Part shown: positions 24,140 to 34,350 of the stretch, piece after piece
Layout: every line of letters begins with the position of its first letter
How positions within the stretch are numbered: position 1 is the stretch's first letter
The notes under the pieces: model-generated
What the model was told of the DNA's origin: nothing
Database searches by the model: none
What the model saw: the letters and a program-made list of their open reading frames with translations, nothing else
Program-made: the position numbers and the translations under genes
NCBI GenBank assembly: GCA_051453625.1
Contig: JBOZIK010000001.1
Span: 289,098,861-289,138,863 of the forward strand
DNA: 40,003 nucleotides
Direction of reading: 5' to 3'
From: Welwitschia mirabilis
Lineage: Eukaryota > Gnetophyta > Gnetopsida > Welwitschiales

Positions 24140-25248
24140 TGATGTAATATTATTCTCTAACTTTATCTAATATATTTGTCATTTTGTTTTAAGATTTAAC
24201 ATTCTCACTTAAGATGATTAGCACTAGTAGAGAATTTCTTGATATTATCATTTAATAATTCATTTTATAGATTGAATCAAAATTTAAGAAATAAGGAAGA
24301 GGAAATTTTGTCTATAGTCACTTCTTGAAGAAATTTGACACCATTGAGTAATCTTATCTAGAGGCAAAAAGGAAGAAAGCTAGATCTAAATAATCAATAA
24401 TCTAATAAAATGAATGAAAATCAATTGCAAGGAATGAAAAATAATAATACAAGTAAATAAAAAAACAAGAAGATATTATTGAGCATTATTTATACTTGTT
24501 TTTGGAGTGTTTAAATGTTAGAATTACCATATTAAAGAAGTTAGGAAATGGAGGTAGAAAAAATAATAAGAATTTTGTTACAGATTCTTTCCTACTAGGA
24601 GGAACAATATGCTTTTCTGCTTTGAAAAGAAAGAAGATATGAACAACTTCCTCATAATTGGAATTTAAAGGATTTAGACTTAATGCTTCATTTGGAAAAA
24701 TGATAGCTAATTATTTCTTCTAAATGTGTTAGTAGTTTTTAAATGAAAAGGAGACCTTTTTGGATATACTTTTCATTAGAATGTTCAATGCTATAATTTT
24801 ACTTTAGAAAATATATATTAAATTAACTTAAGATTCAATGCTCATACAAATCTTGTAGTAACTAAAAAATGCGTTAGGATGAATGTGGAATAAAGTTTCA
24901 AGATAAAAATCCAACTCTAAGGTTTCATTATTTTGTACTTACAACAAATCATCTCTAAGAACATTCTAATAATTATAGAATTTACTTTAAAATAGGCTAT
25001 TTACCAAAATATTACTCTAAAAGTTCTTATAAAAAAAACCTCATTTAAGGAATTGATTTGCTATTTCTCACCTCATCCAACATTTATAGATTTAGAAAAA
25101 AATAATATAAAGTAAGTAAATAAGATAAATAAGTTTTTTGAAATTTAAACTAAATGAAATCCTTGAAGATTAAGTACGTGAAAGGATTACTAATTTAAAA
25201 CTAATAAATTTTAAATCAAATAAGTGGTAGAACCAGAACATAGCTGAT
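24140..25248. other. AT-rich intergenic DNA, nothing clearly recognised
   Basis: If 24128-24139 is a copia primer-binding site, this would be its decayed gag region. No domain is visible and all frames are interrupted. Confidence 0.4.
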
Positions 25249-26543
25249 AACTAATTGTAACATAATTATACCAGTTGTAACTTTATGAGAAAATGATATA
25301 AAAAGGTATCATGAAGAGCTAACATGAAGCTTCTCATATATTACAAGGATGAAAGTAGTTTGGAAAACCAAATGATGTGGAAAGATTTAAATAAAGTAAA
25401 TAAGTAGATGATGGAAAAGATGATGTAGAGAAAAAAGATACAAATAATGTATCTATGAAGGATATGAATCACAAACTTTGTAACCTTAAGTAGATCATAA
25501 ATCATAAACTTACTTAGAAGCATCTACTAGTTTCCTTCTAAAAAAACCTACAAAATATCACTTTATTTATAAATTGATTATTTTCAATATGTTAATCTCA
25601 TGTTTCACAATTTACTATTATAAGATCTAGTTCTTTGAAAGTTTAATTTCTAACAATATCATTCTCTATTAGATTTGCTTCTAAAATCTCATGTGGATAG
25701 AATTGTAAGGTGGCTTTAACATGCTGTAGCTTTGTTAGCAACACTCTTTTTCTTTCTTTCTTTTTTCCTTAATTCTTTTTTGGAATTTATTTTTTAAAAA
25801 CAAATCACAAGGAACCATGTTATACTCACCAAGGTCATTAGTTTGCTTGGCTTAGTGAAAACCCAGGGGTGGTTACTGTTAGCATAGGAAATAACCACTA
25901 AACGTCTAGGCCTCACATAATAACAAAGATGTTGAAGCTTGTGTCTGAGTGCTAGTAATACTATGTTAATTTACAGTTTCTTATGAAATCTAAATTTAAA
26001 AAACATGGTTAAACTATACACAAATATAGCATGCTAATCTCTTAGACTAAAAAATGTATACATCATATCTCTTATCACAAAGAAATATAACCTACAACAT
26101 ATATCTTAAAGCCTATTGAAAGGATAAATTGCACACTAAATTAAGGAAAAAGTAAAAATTAATGATAAGCATTGCTTATAATGTTAAGAGAAAAAATAAC
26201 AAACCTTTAGTAACCGTACCTTCCTTCAGAAGTATAACCACCATGATCACCTAAATGAATTATTTAATCACACCTAAGGCCCTATAGTATGCTAAACAAA
26301 GTATATAAAGGCTTGAATGCAAACCTTCTAAATAAAAGATACCATCCCCAATTAGAGTAACTAAACTTATTTTGCTTAATCCAAAAGGAAGGACATCCAA
26401 AAGCCTAAGACAAGTAAATGCAACTTCTCTGTATCATAAATTGCATGGACCCAACTCTATAAAGGCCAAATGAGCCCACTACACTAGTCTAGCAGGAATT
26501 AAATCACATGTGATTTATCATTGGAGTATATTGCAAACAAATT
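25249..26543 (+). repeat. Upstream copy of a 1.3-1.4 kb direct tandem duplication
   Basis: Starts with 'aactaattgtaacataatta' and is followed immediately by a second, diverged copy (26544-27929) with no N gap between, so this looks like a real genomic duplication. The two align along their length: 'catgaagagctaacatgaa', 'gatgatggaaaagatgatgt', 'aaggtca-tagtttgc', 'gcatggacccaactct' and 'agcagg' all occur in the same order. This copy lacks the extra ~90-190 bp present near 27500-27680 in the other. Its last 180 bp corresponds to the promoter-proximal part of the downstream copy but has lost every CpG found there. Confidence 0.8.
26198..26366 (-). repeat. SINE-like repeat, copy F
   Basis: Lies inside the upstream duplicate. 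It shows the family phrases 'tttagtaaccgtacc', 'agtataaccaccatgatcac', 'ctaaatgaat' and 'ggcttgaatgcaaaccttct'. On the minus strand the last phrase contains ATTCAAGCC, one base from the B-box consensus. The tRNA-like half is otherwise eroded. Confidence 0.55.
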
Positions 26544-27929
26544 GTAACTAATTACAACATAATTATGCTAATTATAACTTTATGAGAAAATAATATAGAA
26601 GGGTATCATGAAGAGCTAACATGAAACTTCACATATCTTAAAGGGATGAAACTAGTTTTGGAAACCAAATGATGTGGAAAAGATGTAAATAAAGTAAATC
26701 AATAGATGATGGAAAAGATGATGTAAAGAATAAGATACAAATAATAACCTATGAAGGATATGAATAACAAAATTCGTAACCTTAGGTAGATCATAAATTG
26801 CAACCTTACTTAGAAGAATCTACTAATTTCCTCATAACAAAACCTATGAACTATCACTTAATTTATGAATCAATAATTTTCAAGTATTGCTCTTCACGTT
26901 AATCTCATGTTTCATACTTTACTATTATAAGATCTACTTCTTCAAAAGTTAAATTTCTAATAATATCATTCTTTAGGACATTTGTTTCTGAAATCTCATG
27001 TGGATAGAACACATAAGGTTTGTTTGACATATCAAAGCCTTGCTAGAAACACTCCTTTTCTTCTTTACCTTTTCCCCCTTTTTAGCCCTTAAACAAGTCA
27101 CAAGAAACCATGTTGCACTCACAAAGGTCACTAGTTTGCATGACTTGGTGAAAACCCATAGGTGGTTCTTGTCAACCTAGGATTAACCACCAAATGTCTA
27201 GGTCTCACTTTTGATTTATAACCAAGATGTTGAACCCTGTGCCTGAGTGCTAACAACACTCTTTTGATTTGCACTATCTTATGAAATTCAAATTAAAAAA
27301 CAATGGTCGAATTATATGCAAAGATAGCATGGTAATCTCTTAAACCCAAAAATTTGCACATCAAATCTCTTGTCACAAAGCAATGTAACTTGTAACATAG
27401 CTCCTAAAACCTATTCAAAGGATATATTACAAGCTAAATTAAGAAAAAAGGAAAAAAATAATGATAAGCATTACTGATAATGTTCAGGGAACATCTCAAT
27501 TATCTTCTTATTTAATTTTAAACATACGAATATGAGATTTTTAAGACTTATGATATTAAAGGATGCCAAACTTGAAATAATGATCATACCTCCTTTCAAA
27601 AATATAATCATCATAATTATATAAATAAATAATTTAATTATACTTAAAACTGCTATTATCACCTAAATAAGTAATCTAATTATACATAAAACTTTATAGT
27701 ATATCAAAAGAGGCCTATTCCCACAACTTTCTACCCATTATACTAACTAAACCCGTTCCACTTAATCTAAAAAGGGGCGTCATAAAGGTCCCACGAGTAA
27801 ACGCAACTTCTCTGTGTGGTAGACGCATGGACCCAACTCTGACAGGGGCAAAGCGTCACGCTGCACTGTTCAAGCAGGGACGAAGTCACCTGTGACTTGT
27901 CGTTAAGAGGATATTGCAGACGAAGTCCA
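26544..27929 (+). repeat. Downstream copy of the tandem duplication, joined to the gene promoter
   Basis: Aligns with 25249-26543 and ends about 175 bp before the ATG of the L18a-like gene. From about 27720 its composition changes sharply: GC rises and about ten CpG sites appear, while the aligned upstream copy has TG, CA or other changes at those places. A degraded SINE-like segment is at 27561-27752. Confidence 0.8.
27561..27752 (-). repeat. SINE-like repeat, copy G (degraded)
   Basis: Counterpart of copy F in the downstream duplicate. It keeps 'atgccaaacttgaaat' at the left and 'aatataatcatcataattat' and 'aataatttaattatactta' in the middle, with an internal partial repetition ('cacctaaataagtaatctaattatac') that lengthens this copy. 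Confidence 0.45.
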
Positions 27930-28105
27930 CATGACAAAATTACTAATCCTCAACAAATCGCCTCTACTTTTTCCGGCGTTTTGGAACCGTAGGTCAATTT
28001 GCGCTTCCACACAATAAGAACTTCCAATTGTGTAAATTTGAAGAGTTCGTCCAGCAAAGATCCAGAGAGGATCCCTGCGATCATAATTCAATTCCAAAAG
28101 GAAGG
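27720..28105 (+). promoter_or_regulatory. CpG-rich promoter and 5' leader of the L18a-like gene
   Basis: This is the only clearly CpG-rich intergenic stretch before the hAT element and it leads straight into exon 1, so it most likely holds the promoter and 5' untranslated region. No convincing TATA box is seen. A near-palindrome GTCACCTGTGAC (27885-27896) contains an E-box-like CACCTG. Its partner in the upstream duplicate (26503-26514) is the perfect palindrome ATCACATGTGAT, so the symmetry has been kept although bases changed. The region from 27930 to 28105 is outside the duplication and is probably transcribed leader. Start of transcription cannot be placed from sequence. Confidence 0.55.
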
Positions 28106-28295
28106 ATGAGGGGAGATTCAAAATCGGAGGAAGAGACATCAAGGCTTTCCGGCACCCAACCGCATTATGGCACCTTCCAAGGCAATCCGCAGTACTCGCA
28201 GCAAACAACGGTTATCGGAATTCCGCAGCCAGCTCCTCCGCCTGGGGTACTTGGCTCCGAGACTCATTATGCCCATGGCTATCAGGCAGTTCCAG
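28106..28295 (+). CDS. L18a-like gene, exon 1
   Basis: Encodes residues 1-63 plus the first base of codon 64. The donor is AG|GTATAT after codons for Q-A-V-P. The reading frame is open upstream to about 28028 but contains no ATG there, so 28106 is the first usable start. Confidence 0.88.
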
Positions 28296-31200
28296 GTATA
28301 TTTTCCCTAATCTTGATCTTCGATCTCCCTTATGATTGTTCCTTCAAGAATTATGCATTGGNNNNNNNNNNNNNNNNNNNNNNNNNNNNNNNNNNNNNNN
28401 NNNNNNNNNNNNNNNNNNNNNNNNNNNNNNNNNNNNNNNNNNNNNNNNNNNNNNNNNNNNNGTATATTTTCCCGAATCTTGATCTTCGATCTCCCTTATG
28501 ATTGTTCCTTCAAGAATTATGCATTGGTTAGGTTTTTTTGTTCACAAGAATGTTGCCTTTGAGAGGTTTTCTTTTTGAAGAATTATGTAATTAAACTTTG
28601 TTAAATCAAATTTTATTTCAGGATACCCGAGTTACCAGACGTATGCCGCCGTCGTTGTCGATGAGAGGCAATCGCGGCCACAACGACGGCTTCCCTGCTG
28701 CGGCATCGGTATAGGATGGGCTTTGTAAGTTGATTCCCCTATTTTTTACTCCGTTATCACGTTTACGGGGAAAAGTGAACAATCGGGGAGAGTTAGGGAA
28801 GGAGAAGAAGTGGTGCGTGAAAATTGCCAATCGCTTTTTTGAACAGGATTGAAACCGCAGTCACCCCTTTCGGTCTTTCTTTCACATATACGTATCACAT
28901 AAGTCGAATTCTAGACACACAAAATTTTTTAATAGCAGGCTTTTACAGCAGAAAACATAGAATTGCACAACAATAATAATAAATTTTGTGAAGGCTTGGA
29001 GTGTGATCTCCTCATTTTAAAAATTGAGTTTTTACTTCATTCATATACCTTCAGCAAAGAGAATAAAGTTGCAAACACTCTCAGTCAACCGTGGGGTATG
29101 CTTATTTGTGCCATGAATTCTAAGATGGTCATAGAAACCAAGGAGGATATACCTCAAAATGAAATCTTGAGCGAAGTGGGGAAAAAGATAATAAAAGAAC
29201 TTCCTCTTAACACCATCCCTTGTGATGGAATAGTGATGAGAAAACAAAGAATGCGTGTCACCTTGGGTCCTTAGTGAAACCAACTTTATAAGGAAATCCA
29301 CGAAGTAACTTATGCAGGTCATCTTGGATTTGCCAAAATATACATTACCCTCAAGAAGTAGTAGTACTACTAATAAGAGATGAGGTATCAAACAAAATAT
29401 TTTTTGAAGGGGTGTCCACTTTAGTAGCAAATCAAGTTAGAGTAACAAAAGCCTACCAATTTCTTAAAGCCCTTGGGAGTATCAGCTAGGAAATGGGTAT
29501 AGATACCATGGATTTCATCATAGGGCTACTTAAGATAATTAGAAATCATGATACTATTTTTGTGTGTGGATAGGTTGGCAAATATGGCCCATTTCATTCC
29601 AACAAAAACCATCACTACTAAAAAGAAATTGTCAACTAGTTGATAAAGAAAGTTTTCATATTGCATGGTATAGCAAAGATCGTTTTTTACAAAATAGATA
29701 TCCAAAACTCATTTCAAGTGCTTGGCAAGAACTCTTGAAGTAGCTAGGCATCCAAGTCTTTTTAAATACTGCTTTTCATTAAAAAACAGATAGGCAAACT
29801 AACAAAATTAACCACATTCTTAAAGTTCTTAAAGACACCCTAAGAAGTTTTGTGATAGGTAAACTAGGAAGATGGAAAGAATAGTCAGCAAAGTTACACT
29901 TATAACCATGGTTATCATGTGTTCATTCAATGTTTCCCATTTGAAGTCATGCATAGAAGAAATTACTCTACTCCTATTACTTAGTTTGTTCCCTCACAAA
30001 GCAAAAAAGGGTAATGAGAAGAGATAACAAAAATGGAAGAAATCATCAAGAGAGTTCAAAAACATCTACAAGTAGCACATCATAAATACAAAAGGTATTA
30101 TAATCTTAAGCATTCACATCACATATTTTGAGTTGAACACCAAGTGTTCTACAAGTCAAAACCAAAAGAGCATCTTCAAACTCGGGGAATTATGAAAACT
30201 TGGCCGCTCAATTTTCTCGACCATTCTCGGTAGTTGAAACAATAAGCAATTTGATCTAAAAATTCAATCATTCAGAAACTAGGAACACAATTCCATATTA
30301 GTCTCCTAAAAACCTATTACACAAGAAAGTATGAAAAATATATTAGAGATTGAAAAATCTTTCAATAAGATCTAACATTACTTTTATTATTAATCCTATT
30401 AACATTAAAGAATCAAGAGAAAGGAAATTAAGGAGTAAAATAATAAAAGAAGTCTTAGTAGAGTGGTCCCCATTATAATCAGCATTGCTGGTATAATGAA
30501 GAATATATGCAACAAAGTTATCCTAGGCTATTTAAGAATGAAGAGGAGTAAGAAATTAATCACTTAATCTTTCATCACTTTTCAATTTAATAACATAATT
30601 TTTTTTTTGTGTAGAGGCATAAGACAAGGTTGAGGATTACGAGGTAGCAAATCCTGAACCAAAAGAAGTCCTTCAAAAAAAATCCTTTCTCGATTTTTGA
30701 TTTTGTGGGAGCTATGGATACAAATATAGTTTATCATTGAAGAGTTTGAGGAGTCATTACAGACTACAGAAGATGGAAATCATAACTTGTATTACGAAAA
30801 AAAAAAAAGAGAGATGCTACTGTTTCTAACAACCTCTCTTCTACTTCATCTATCTTTGTCCATGTTTAGTGAGTAATGATTGAGGCTAGATCTAAATGCA
30901 TTTGGTTTGATCTCAAGGTGTGGCATTAAGTCAATCTTGCAACCAGGTTGATCTTTATAGAAAGCTTCATTAATTGTTAGTAAAAATAGGAGTGGCTGCT
31001 TAGTTTTTTTTTAATTAAGACAATTAAATATCACCTAGCAAATCTAGGTCTGAGGCATTGTATCTAAGTGGAGGCCAAAAAAGGGGAAAAAAAGAAAAGG
31101 AAAAAAAAAAAGAAAGGAAAAGATGAGGAAAGCAAAAAAGTGACAACCAATTTGCTGGAAATGTAACTAGAAAGAGCATGTAAAGAGAAATTATCTGATG

Positions 31201-33721
31201 CTTATACATAATGATGTTTCTCCTAACAAACAGGGGTCCTCAGGATAGGTCAACCTGGTGGTTGTGGATGATGATCTCATCATGCTTTGGTGCTGCTGAA
31301 GCTAAGACATATATTCTGCCTTACATTGATGAAGAAGTTTACAACAATAGATTGCATTGAACTTCTCTTTCATAAAGTTGAGATTGCATCATGTCTGTTT
31401 CTACAATTTGATGCAATGTTTGTTACTACAATTTGATGCAAGATCCTTTTATGCTAAGGGGTTTTCAAAGGTTTTAGTTCTAGTGCCAAAAGGAATGATC
31501 TGGTTGAGAGCTTCCAATTTGTTATGGTTGCATGTCAACTCTTCTCTATCATAATCTAGCCTAGTTTAGTCAGTTTGGGTAGGGAGGCCTTAGTTTTGCT
31601 GATGCATGTTTTAATGGGAGGTAACATGGCAACCAGATACTTACGACATTAGAGGTAAGCTGATAGCACCCTTGGATGTTTGAAACTAGATTGCTATTCT
31701 AGTTACTTCACATGCATGGATTGAGAAGATAGATTTGCTGTTAAGTGGAGATTGTTAGGGTGTTAAGCTAAATCTGATATAAGAGTTCTTATTCCATGCT
31801 AGAATATTTTAAAAAAGTAGCCCTTGGTAGTTTATCGATGTGTTGTAATTTAAAGTTAAAATATAAAGCAAAATTTATCAATAAATGGAGGGTGGGGATT
31901 AGGGTTTTTAAGCTTGGTTTGGGTTAAAATCTTTAACACTTTGGATCTTTGCTTATTGTTGGGAGAGAAGTTCATTTGCATGGTTGGTGATAGAGCTTTT
32001 ATTTTCTTGTGATATTTCATCCCATATTGAGAGTTATATCACGTAAGTCTATGTGTCTTGTGGCTCTTCTTTGTTTGCATTTTTTGCTATTTTGTGCTTG
32101 GTTGCTTCTGTTGCTGCTGCACATAAAGTTTTATCTTTTATAACATTTATGCGAGAAGTATTCAATGAAACAAGAATTACAGAAGCATTTGTTTGTCAAA
32201 TCTTAGAAGGATGCTTTTGTTGTTCTCTAAGTTCTCTCTATTCTGTTAGTACGAATGTATGTCACTGTATCTTTGAAATACTTCAAGTGATTCACAAATT
32301 GTGACTGTAGTAAAGCTGCCAAAGATACTCTGTCATATGCCTTCCACATGTCATTATGGATCTCGCTACTTGGCTTGGCATTAATTATTATCTATAGATT
32401 TAAATCTAGAATAGTAACCAAAAACATTTTACTAGATCGTTGCTCAATCCCTCCAAAATGACATTGATCTTCTACCTTTCACCATTATCTTACCTCCATT
32501 TTTCAGACTTTCATTTGTTTTTTCCACAACTTTTTCCTTTAGTTTTTTCTCTACCTTTGCAACAAACATTTTCCTTCAATTTTTTAAAGGATTATTTTCA
32601 TTTCAGCAATTCCTTTCCTTAAACTTGAAGAATCTTGTTGTGACATCCTCAGGACCTGCAAAGTAAATAATAATGGGAGCAAGAAGAAGAAGGAAAGGAG
32701 TGGCTTCTTTGTACATATGAAATCTTAACTCCATAGACTTCTTTATCTAAATCTATGATCTTTTATTAAGGAAACTGAGAGCAACAAGCATGAAGAGAAC
32801 AAGGAGAGGAAGTGAAGTGAATAAGCTTGATTGAAGGTTTGCCAAAGTAATTAATTGGATGGAGTGGAATGCATTGGGTCAATGATGCATGAAGGGTAAG
32901 GTGAAGGATAGACTCTGCTACATGCTACATGCAGAGCAATTGAGCCAAGAAAGGAATTGCATTTTATCAAATGTGAAAAGGAGTGTTGCTGTGGTGTATT
33001 ATTATGGTAGAGTGATAGTTGGACTATCAGTTCCAAAGGATGCAACTGATAATAAGAGCTCCAATCACGCTAGTACTAGAGCCATTGTTGGAACTTATGG
33101 AGAGACCTTTAATATAATATAAGGGTACTTCTGTTCCTAACACTTGATTTTTACGTTCTCCATTGTTTGCTTTGCATGAAGTTAGGTGATAAGTATTGTC
33201 CACCCCACTTGCATGCCTTTCTTTGATCCTGCTACCGTGGATGACTTAGTACAACAAACATAGCTCATATAAATAATATTTGTGAAGCACAAATATTAAG
33301 ACAGGCCTACTATTGCATGGGACTCATGTTGAATGTCCACTTTGTAGAAATGATGTATGCTTTAAAAATTTGATAGTCTTTTTCTTACCTCATTTTGAGT
33401 TTCAATAACTTGTTGTAACAATATCTTGTTTGATGAACCAATCATCTTGCAATATGGTTGTGACTTTTTAGTTTTTACACATCCAATAGTACATTTTCTT
33501 TGTTCAGAGCTCATTATATCATTAAATTGTTGCCTTGAATTCTTTATTTTTTAATGTGGCATTCTGGGGTATGCATTGCCAATATATGCTTTCTCATATG
33601 CAGATTTATATGTGGCTTTCTGTTGGGAACAATTCCATGGTATGTGGGAGCATTTCTTCTCATATGTGTTCGTCAACAAGATCAGAGAGAAAAACCTGGA
33701 TTGTTGGCATGCACCATTGGG
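28106..33721 (+). CDS. 60S ribosomal protein L18a-like protein (plant membrane protein), 3 exons, 3' end missing
   Basis: Exons 28106-28295, 28622-28724 and 33604-33721 join in frame with AG acceptors and GT donors to give 137 residues. Residues 1-63 are a polar, Pro/Gln-rich head with Y-G-T-F-Q-G (21-26) and P-Q-P-A-P-P-P-G (40-47). Residues 85-96 read R-R-L-P-C-C-G-I-G-I-G-W, followed by a membrane segment (about 97-119) with I-P-W-Y-V-G, then R-E-K-P-G-L-L-A-C-T-I (126-136). This order is diagnostic of the plant family annotated 'ribosomal protein L18a-like'. Despite the name, these are small membrane proteins, not core ribosomal proteins, and their role is poorly known. The family normally continues with a second membrane segment and a short tail, which must be in a further exon not found here. 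The ATG at 28106 has A at -3. Intron 2 (4.9 kb) is full of transposon remnants. Confidence 0.88.
28296..28527 (+). repeat. 66-bp duplication of the start of intron 1 around a 100-N gap
   Basis: Bases 28296-28361 recur at 28462-28527 with a single mismatch (cccta versus cccga), separated by 100 N (28362-28461). By coincidence the duplicated part starts exactly at the splice donor of exon 1, so a second, false donor-like GTATAT appears at 28462 without an exon before it. The real intron 1 is probably about 160 bp. Confidence 0.9.
28622..28724 (+). CDS. L18a-like gene, exon 2
   Basis: Preceded by the acceptor 'tttatttcag' and followed by the donor GTAAGT. It completes Gly64 and encodes residues up to W-A and two bases of Leu98, including the conserved R-R-L-P-C-C-G-I-G-I-G-W core. 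GC content and CpG density are far above the surrounding DNA. Confidence 0.9.
28960..30480 (+). mobile_element. Ty3/gypsy integrase fossil inside intron 2
   Basis: Polyprotein blocks run in order in the same direction as the gene. F-S-K-E-N-K-V-A-N-T-L-S-Q (29050-29088) is the 'KEN..ADALSR' end of the RNase H region. An E-V-T-Y-A-G-H-L-G-F-A-K-like segment (29300-29340) and Y-Y-W-like and G-C-P pieces (to 29415) mark the integrase zinc-binding part. M-D-F-I-I-G-L (29507-29527) and, after a frameshift, C-V-D-R-L-A-N-M-A-H-F-I-P-T-K (about 29562-29606) mark the catalytic core. A 'VF.K.KP....L' region (30135-30180) and V-L-V-E-W (about 30450-30465) suggest a chromodomain-type tail. Many stops and frameshifts are present. 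A chromovirus origin is inferred from the tail only. No LTRs were assigned. Confidence 0.8.
30481..31209. other. Intron 2, unassigned
   Basis: No coding or transposon domain recognised; it may be the 3' end or LTR of the gypsy fossil. A poly-A run lies near 30799-30811 and a purine-only tract of about 60 bases at 31076-31137. Confidence 0.4.
31743..31752 (+). other. Polypurine tract of a copia-like element
   Basis: AAGTGGAGAT immediately before TGTTAGGG resembles the 'AAGTGGGAGATTGTTGG' junction that commonly links the polypurine tract to the 3' LTR in plant Ty1/copia elements. The sequence left of it (31210-31740) may be the end of the internal region, but it shows no pol domain. Confidence 0.45.
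31753..32300 (+). mobile_element. Probable 3' LTR of a copia-like element, in intron 2
   Basis: Starts TGTTAGGG right after the polypurine tract and contains no coding sequence. The right end is approximate. A tempting plus-strand frame at 32053-32304, with a signal-peptide-like start, begins at GTG rather than ATG and lies within this LTR-like DNA, so it is not called as a gene. Confidence 0.4.
32301..33603. other. Intron 2, 3' part, unassigned
   Basis: Pyrimidine-rich around 32440-32620, otherwise unremarkable. Open frames of 60-80 codons on both strands show no domain. It ends with the acceptor 'ctcatatgcag' of exon 3. Confidence 0.5.
33604..33721 (+). CDS. L18a-like gene, exon 3
   Basis: Completes Leu98 and encodes F-I-C-G-F-L-L-G-T-I-P-W-Y-V-G through A-C-T-I-G, ending in phase 0 at a GGTAAG donor. 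If this intron were retained, the frame would run to a stop near 33826, adding about 35 unrelated residues. Confidence 0.88.
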
Positions 33722-33949
33722 GTAAGATTAATCCAACATGAGTTAAACTACCATAAGAGTATGTTTCGATTTAATCCTCAGAGAGTCTACATGTTTTTGT
33801 TTATCGTTTCTATCCTTATTTTTTGAAGAATGACATTTCTAAACACCGTTATTATGATGTTATGTATTAAGGTTGGAAAATGATCCTTTTTAACAATAAA
33901 ATTATCTAAAGGCTATACACATTCTCCATCCAGTGGGTAGTCTAGTGGT

Positions 33950-34350
33950 TATTTTCTATTTTCAACTTTTGTGGTGTCTCCTGTGGTTTTCTTAGGCACT
34001 TAATGTATAGGACTAACCCATTCACTCTCATGTATATGGTAGATAATTTCAGCATCTAATAGCTTAAGGGCTTCTTTTTGTACTACCTCCCTCATATTGG
34101 GGTTAAGTCTATTGTCCACCACAGGTTTAGGTTTTTCTTATAATCTTATGTGTATATAACTTAGGCTCTATACCTTTAAAATCAATAAGGGTCCATCCTA
34201 TAGCTTTCTAATATTTCTTCAAAAACGATAAGGGTCCATGCTATAGCTCTCTCATATTTCTTCAAAAGATGAATAAGCTTAGCTTCATTGTTTGGTTGTG
34301 AGGCTGAAAATAACTACGGCATATCTTTTATGTTTGCTGAGGTATAATGA
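33950..34350 (-). mobile_element. Ty3/gypsy reverse-transcriptase N-terminal fragment, antisense to the gene
   Basis: On the minus strand the frames give A-I-G-W-T-L-I-D-F-K-G-I (about 34205-34170), then V-D-N-R-L-N-P-N-M-R-E-V-V-Q-K-E-A-L-K-L-L-D (about 34123-34060) and S-E-W-V-S-P-I-H (to about 34005). These match the 'AIGWTIADIKGI', 'RRLNP.M..VV..E..KLLDAGIIYPI' and 'SEWVSPV..VPKK' blocks that begin the polymerase domain in plant Ty3/gypsy elements. It is interrupted by stops and a 43-bp internal duplication. It lies past exon 3, so probably in intron 3. Confidence 0.8.
34185..34270 (+). repeat. 43-bp tandem duplication inside the gypsy fragment
   Basis: Bases 34185-34227 are repeated at 34228-34270 with a few mismatches, and no gap lies between. 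It duplicates the 'IGWT' coding block, shifting the frame. Confidence 0.8.

Noticed and set aside
28028-28105. N-terminal extension of the L18a-like protein upstream of 28106
   Set aside because: The frame is open but contains no ATG; the only upstream start offered is TTG. The ATG at 28106 has a good context and suits the family's length.
27903-28208. 101-codon minus-strand frame opposite exon 1
   Set aside because: It is the antisense shadow of the exon and leader; no family resemblance.
32053-32304. 83-codon plus-strand frame with a signal-peptide-like hydrophobic start
   Set aside because: The first codon is GTG, not ATG, it lies inside a probable copia LTR within intron 2, and no domain follows the hydrophobic start.
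33984-34010. Possible last exon of the L18a-like gene after 'ttttcttag', reading A-L-N-V-stop
   Set aside because: It would give only four residues and lacks the second membrane segment expected; the same DNA is the coding strand complement of a gypsy reverse-transcriptase fragment.
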